Origin: Phallusia mammillata
Lineage: Eukaryota > Chordata > Ascidiacea > Phlebobranchia > Ascidiidae
Assembly (NCBI GenBank): GCA_003260075.1
Contig: QLIY01000854.1
Coordinates: forward strand, 1-64,000
Reading direction: 5' to 3'
DNA length: 64,000 bases
Shown here: piece after piece, positions 62,401-64,000 of the stretch
How positions within the stretch are numbered: position 1 is the first letter of the stretch
Layout: each line of letters begins with the position of its first letter
The notes under the pieces: model-generated
What the model saw: only the letters and a program-made list of their open reading frames with translations
Told to the model about the DNA's origin: nothing
Database searches by the model: none
Translations under genes and position numbers: made by a program

Positions 62401-64000
62401 CTTTCTGGGGATCTGTGCAACAAGTCACAAAAACGCTGATGTATTTCAAAAAGACAGATCTTTAGCCCCACCATGTGGACACAAGCGGTGACAGCGAAAT
62501 TTGGTAAGTGATTTTTTTGTGAAAAGTCAGATTGAAAATATCACAAAAATATTGCTGAATGAATTTAAACACAATAAATTTACTTAATGGAAAAAATCCA
62601 TACCTAGATAAATAACAAAGTCAATCCAGCAACTGTAAATCAAAGTTTGTGTCAGGAATATTTTTAGTATCTGTAATCAACTTTTCCTCACTGTGCACTT
62701 GCTGGCTTGTTATGAAGAGATTTTCTCATGGCTGCAGCAGCCCTGTCTCCTTCGATGAATGAACTTGGTGGTTTGTGGTAAACTGAAGCAAGCGAAGCGA
62801 TGTGGCAAATCAGCTCATCAAGAAGAGTTGGCTCGATCAAGTCTGTTTCTTCAGAAATTAAAGGCTTCTCAGCCAACACAACATCCTAAAAAATACAAAG
62901 CAAATCTTGTCTTTGAATTGGTGTAAGTAAGTAGTTAAACAGAAAAGTGTCGGTTTAATATGTTGATCAACACTTGTGTCATCAAAGATGTGCTAATACA
63001 GAAATCTTGTAATGAACAAATGCTCAACAGACAGTTCCAGTTACATACATTGACGTATCACAGCTGTAACTTTCAGCACACTTGACTGTTTCAACTGTGC
63101 TGAAAGTAACAGGCATGATACTATTGTATCATAACTCAGAGACAGGCACCCAAACTAAATTTCTATTAGTAAATAAACCTTTGCAGCAGCAGGATCAGTT
63201 GAAAGTAACCTCCAGTAGATATAACCTCGATCACGCAGATCAGGATTATCACTATCCTGTGAAACAATAAAAAGACTATTATAACTTTAATAAGATGAAG
63301 CAAGGTTTTTATTTCTAAAATATTTTTCACCAAAATGACACCTTGGTTTTTTGACACAAAAGAACTTCAAATCACACATTTTACACATCTTAAGGTGGAA
63401 AATTATAAAATTAAACAAAAATTCATAGTCTAAACTGCAACAATTTTAACTTGTAGCAAGCTGGAGCCATTTCTATGAAGAAACAAAAAATACCAAGAAA
63501 ATTAAAAACTAAATGCATAGGCCTAAATGTAAAAACATTTTACTTGTGTGGCAAGGCTCAAAACAGACTGAACAAGTTCTTGAGTTTCTGTTGGTTTCTT
63601 TAAGAAGAGTTTTACAATTGCAGTAAGCAGTTGAAGTTGGACCTACGATGTAAAAATAGTTTACGTTATGCAAACAAAACAAATTATGCAAGATAACGTT
63701 GCATGGGGATTTGTGTTAAGAATGAAAAAAGAATAAAACCCAAACTGATAAAAAAACAGTCAATGTTAAACCACAATGTATTGTTTCGGTACATTTTTGG
63801 CAACAACTTTCCACAAATGCTTTAAAAATGTAACAAATACCAAATAATCATTAAACCAAAATATTTCCACACACACACACCTGTGTGTTCTCATCATGAA
63901 ATCCTTCAAGGAAAGATTCAAGCAGTTCATCGGCATTGTCAATCCTCTCTGCATATTCACCAATGATCCAGATCATAGATGCTCTTGCTTCCGGCTCATC
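26689..64000 (-). CDS. AP-1/AP-2 beta-adaptin (AP1B1/AP2B1-like), 5' end outside window
   Basis: The large beta subunit of clathrin adaptors AP-1/AP-2, which binds clathrin, dileucine sorting signals and accessory proteins. Invertebrates usually have one gene for both complexes. Exons (minus, 5' to 3'): 64000-63881 (open to the right), 63642-63544, 63256-63179, 62885-62692, 62412-62352, 61426-61301, 61062-60940, 56799-56654, 28098-27972, 27683-27599, 27446-27348, 27177-27017, 26763-26689. They encode the last 497 residues in unbroken phase. Seen are the trunk end ([56 protein letters not shown]), a proline-rich hinge with DLLGLDIG and SLLGLDF, and the ear ([71 protein letters not shown]). The intron 56653-28099 is 28,555 bp long and hosts five other genes on the opposite strand. 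Confidence 0.94.
28099..29650. other. Left part of the giant beta-adaptin intron, upstream of the nested array
   Basis: No gene supported. The part 28395-28620 is richer in CpG than its surroundings and holds two TGACGTCAT sites; it could be a promoter or enhancer for the array or for beta-adaptin. The rest is AT-rich. Confidence 0.4.
28395..28620. promoter_or_regulatory. CpG-richer segment with two CRE-like TGACGTCAT sites
   Basis: TGACGTCAT occurs at 28428-28436 and 28585-28593, with GCGCG, CCGCGCGC and GGGCGGAG motifs between or beside them. This is unusual in the AT-rich surroundings. The sites match CREB/ATF consensus; function is inference. It lies about 1 kb upstream of the first nested gene and 0.3 kb inside the beta-adaptin intron. 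Confidence 0.35.
29651..32509 (+). CDS. Nested secreted protein A: two CUB-like modules plus Cys-rich end (most diverged member)
   Basis: Unrecognised family. Nine exons (29651-29720, 29888-30036, 30276-30444, 30574-30849, 31006-31173, 31251-31282, 31420-31575, 32171-32264, 32430-32509) join in phase to 397 residues. Residues 1-21 form a signal peptide ([16 protein letters not shown]). Module 1 covers about 22-129 and module 2 about 130-277, which starts [10 protein letters not shown] and has the family signature ACWFILP. The 32-nt exon codes [11 protein letters not shown]. The C-terminal part has 10 cysteines, not 12, ending [19 protein letters not shown], which is more hydrophobic than in the others. 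Module 2 is longer than in its paralogues (extra [15 protein letters not shown]). N-glycosylation sites include NIT and NVT. It is the first of five tandem genes inside the beta-adaptin intron. Likely extracellular; function unknown. Confidence 0.82.
32510..33869. other. Spacer between nested genes A and B
   Basis: AT-rich, no supported gene. It should contain the 3' UTR of A and the promoter of B. The small open frames have no resemblance to the array family. Confidence 0.4.
33870..37345 (+). CDS. Nested secreted protein B: two CUB-like modules plus 12-Cys domain
   Basis: Unrecognised family. Nine exons (33870-33933, 34193-34329, 34537-34717, 35578-35726, 35974-36124, 36360-36391, 36505-36606, 36828-37068, 37260-37345) in continuous phase give 380 residues. 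Signal peptide 1-21 ([18 protein letters not shown]). Module 1 (22-127) starts DECRNGTIC and contains [20 protein letters not shown] ending LTYYG. Module 2 (128-227) starts GLCNIMSNK with CWIIQP. The C-terminal domain (228-380) has 12 cysteines: MSC, VC, TCETC before [12 protein letters not shown], then RLC, TFCNC, RFC, LC and [14 protein letters not shown]. Exon 8 adds an Asn/Ser/Gly-rich insert. The intron after exon 3 contains a transposon with very long poly-G tracts. Likely secreted, with six possible disulfides in the last domain. Confidence 0.85.
35069..35148 (+). repeat. Poly-G homopolymer, 80 nt
   Basis: Eighty consecutive G residues, inside the intron of nested gene B. The exact length may be set by the assembler. 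Such a tract can form G-quadruplexes on the coding strand. Confidence 0.85.
35378..35427 (+). repeat. Poly-G homopolymer, 50 nt
   Basis: Fifty consecutive G residues 229 bases after the first tract, in the same element and on the same strand. Length may be approximate. Confidence 0.85.
37346..38993. other. Spacer between nested genes B and C
   Basis: AT-rich with no supported gene. It holds an 11-bp inverted repeat at 38444-38486 about 0.5 kb upstream of gene C. The frame at 38485-38721 (78 codons) has four Cys and a C-Q-P-D-L motif slightly like the family, but no in-phase splice context could be made. Confidence 0.35.
38444..38486. promoter_or_regulatory. Inverted repeat ATGACGTGAAA / TTTCACGTCAT
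   Basis: Two perfect 11-bp arms (38444-38454 and 38476-38486) separated by 21 bases. Each arm contains TGACGTG / CACGTCA, similar to a CRE or bZIP half palindrome. It lies upstream of nested gene C; a role as a binding site is only inference. Confidence 0.35.
38994..43455 (+). CDS. Nested secreted protein C: four CUB-like modules plus 12-Cys domain
   Basis: The largest member, 574 residues from 13 exons: 38994-39072, 39412-39563, 39724-39907, 40393-40550, 40798-40954, 41208-41368, 41463-41595, 41800-41954, 42139-42271, 42392-42423, 42574-42720, 43008-43155, 43370-43455. Signal peptide about 1-26 ([17 protein letters not shown]). Modules are at 27-138 (ECPPYSMC), 139-243 ([15 protein letters not shown]), 244-341 ([20 protein letters not shown]) and 342-437 ([20 protein letters not shown]). 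Modules 3 and 4 are clearly alike ([17 protein letters not shown] against [17 protein letters not shown]), so one copied the other as a two-exon, phase 1-1 unit. The 12-Cys domain (438-574) ends [14 protein letters not shown]. Three possible start ATGs lie in the first exon (38994, 39009, 39021). Function unknown, probably extracellular. Confidence 0.85.
40190..40260. mobile_element. Remnant of a hAT-like MITE end
   Basis: CAGTAGTTCTCAAACAGTGTG resembles the left end of the CAGTGGTTCTCAAACT elements elsewhere in the window. No matching right end was found close by, so it is a truncated copy in the intron before exon 4 of gene C. Confidence 0.5.
43456..45819. other. Spacer between nested genes C and D
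   Basis: 2.4 kb, AT-rich. The only coding-like signal is a minus-strand frame at 43883-44134, listed separately. The remainder shows nothing I can name. Confidence 0.4.
43883..44134 (-). CDS. Possible small membrane-protein exon (uncertain)
   Basis: A minus-strand frame of 83 codons with two hydrophobic stretches ([20 protein letters not shown] and [20 protein letters not shown]) followed by a basic end YQRRIKF. The N-terminal part has CNTLCNQC. This looks more protein-like than chance and resembles the last part of a four-pass membrane protein, with a Cys-bearing loop and final helix. An upstream hydrophobic stretch may exist near 44400-44520 on the same strand, but I could not link it by good splice sites. 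It could be an exon of a gene sharing the intron, a fragment, or spurious. Confidence 0.25.
   Translation of the reverse strand: MLQCNTLCNQCQNFTTDSIAVGPPSWFHVSHVIICQSIMLIICMSLDLASFSVWSVLMSMLGVEVLFVIIFGAAICYQRRIKF
45820..51183 (+). CDS. Nested secreted protein D: two CUB-like modules plus 12-Cys domain
   Basis: Nine exons (45820-45883, 46074-46225, 48647-48833, 49070-49251, 49488-49653, 49795-49826, 49946-50053, 50183-50324, 51098-51183) in phase give 372 residues. Signal peptide 1-21 ([20 protein letters not shown]). Module 1 (22-134) starts ACLPNTVC and has AWYIKPS, LLAFRNFSS, GELGNFE and FRLNYY. Module 2 (135-250) starts SGCEVLSS, with [27 protein letters not shown] and FMLTYYT. Spacing and hydrophobic pattern match a CUB fold, but the second disulfide and calcium site of classical CUB are missing. 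The 12-Cys domain has [32 protein letters not shown] and [14 protein letters not shown]. Intron 2 is 2.4 kb and the last intron contains a hAT MITE. It is the cleanest example of the family. Confidence 0.87.
50734..51037. mobile_element. hAT-type MITE in the last intron of gene D, 304 bp
   Basis: TIRs CAGTGGTTCTCAACCGCCGG and AAAAGGTTGAGAACCACTG, with the perfect 8-bp duplication CCCTAATA (50726-50733 and 51038-51045). The ends carry repeated CCGGTCCGC motifs in both orientations. No coding capacity. Confidence 0.88.
51184..52706. other. Spacer between nested genes D and E
   Basis: AT-rich. A plus-strand frame (51696-51878) encodes [18 protein letters not shown] and PACYN, a Cys-containing stretch ending at a stop, preceded by CAG. 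It might be an orphan exon or chance; I do not call it. Confidence 0.35.
52707..55290 (+). CDS. Nested secreted protein E: two CUB-like modules plus 12-Cys domain
   Basis: Nine exons (52707-52764, 52971-53122, 53507-53693, 53893-54059, 54187-54364, 54430-54461, 54616-54720, 54792-54948, 55205-55290) in phase give 373 residues. Signal peptide 1-19 ([15 protein letters not shown]). Module 1 (20-132) starts VCLHNSIC, then [26 protein letters not shown] and FNLNYYG; it is closest to genes B and D. Module 2 (133-247) starts AGCQVAPSN with [26 protein letters not shown] and FFASFYG, and has two extra cysteines (VCSDSVQCD). The 12-Cys domain has [30 protein letters not shown] and [20 protein letters not shown] at 55798-55803 may end the transcript. 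Last gene of the array. Confidence 0.86.
55291..56653. other. Right end of the giant beta-adaptin intron
   Basis: Probably the 3' UTR of gene E up to about 55820, then AT-rich sequence without recognised features up to the beta-adaptin donor at 56653. Confidence 0.4.
57254..57647. mobile_element. hAT-type MITE in beta-adaptin intron, 394 bp
   Basis: The left end CAGGGTTGCCATCG and the right end ATGGCAACCCTT are inverted, with the flanking duplication GCTACATG / GCTATATG (7 of 8). The interior holds a tandem copy of TTCAAAATAAGGACAAATCTTAGAAATAAGGACGG-like sequence (two copies between about 57550 and 57635). AAATAAGGAC also occurs near the left end. Confidence 0.72.
57648..59872. other. Beta-adaptin intron, no gene seen
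   Basis: AT-rich apart from about 59500-59700, which has more CpG (GCGTTGCCACGCG and similar) and could be regulatory. A minus-strand frame of 103 codons there has no family resemblance. Confidence 0.35.
59873..60363. mobile_element. hAT-type MITE in beta-adaptin intron, 491 bp
   Basis: TIRs CAGGGGTGTCCAACATG and GAGTTGGACACCTCTG, flanked by the perfect 8-bp duplication GGTTAAAG (59865-59872 and 60364-60371). No transposase frame. Confidence 0.87.
61516..62295. mobile_element. hAT-type MITE in beta-adaptin intron, 780 bp
   Basis: TIRs CAGTGGTTCTCAAACTTT and CAGTTTGAGAACCACTG, with the perfect 8-bp duplication TCATAAAG (61508-61515 and 62296-62303). GCGACGC-type motifs lie near both ends. 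It is the longer relative of the 214-bp element at 14782-14995. The interior (about 61930-62200) has short open frames only. Confidence 0.9.

Overview
The window looks like chordate nuclear DNA, most likely from an ascidian tunicate such as Ciona. It is AT-rich with compact GT-AG intron genes, small non-autonomous DNA transposons, a probable trans-spliced operon, and protein sequences close to human orthologues. This assignment is inference from gene content and style. No rRNA, tRNA or CRISPR was seen.

Left part (1-26 kb). A NACHT-LRR (NLR-like) gene with broken reading frames occupies 348-4649, with copies of one TA-flanked transposon in two of its introns. SRP9 (+) and GEMIN6 (-) converge. 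A repeat-rich stretch follows, then a CIRBP-like glycine-rich RNA-binding protein. Next come CENPW and HAUS2, separated by only 2 nt and probably one operon (a kinetochore and a spindle protein), then intronless ATG5 and the 17-exon ribosome-assembly gene TSR1. PEX12 lies on the minus strand, convergent with TSR1.

Right part (26.7-64 kb). The minus-strand AP-1/AP-2 beta-adaptin gene enters from the right edge (exons from 64000 down to 60940), continues at 56654-56799, and then has a 28.6-kb intron before its last five exons at 28098-26689. Exon phase and protein alignment agree across this gap.

That giant intron holds, on the opposite strand, a head-to-tail array of five related genes (29651-55290). 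None belongs to a named family I recognise. Each encodes a signal peptide, two (in one gene four) CUB-like beta-sandwich modules, each built from two exons with phase-1 outer borders, an invariant 32-nt exon, and a C-terminal Cys-rich domain. That domain has 12 cysteines in four members and 10 in the most diverged one. This nested array of secreted proteins is the strongest candidate for an undescribed system; its function is unknown.

Several well-delimited hAT-type MITEs with 8-bp target duplications, one with a 9-bp duplication, and an intronic element with poly-G runs of 80 and 50 nt make up most of the rest.
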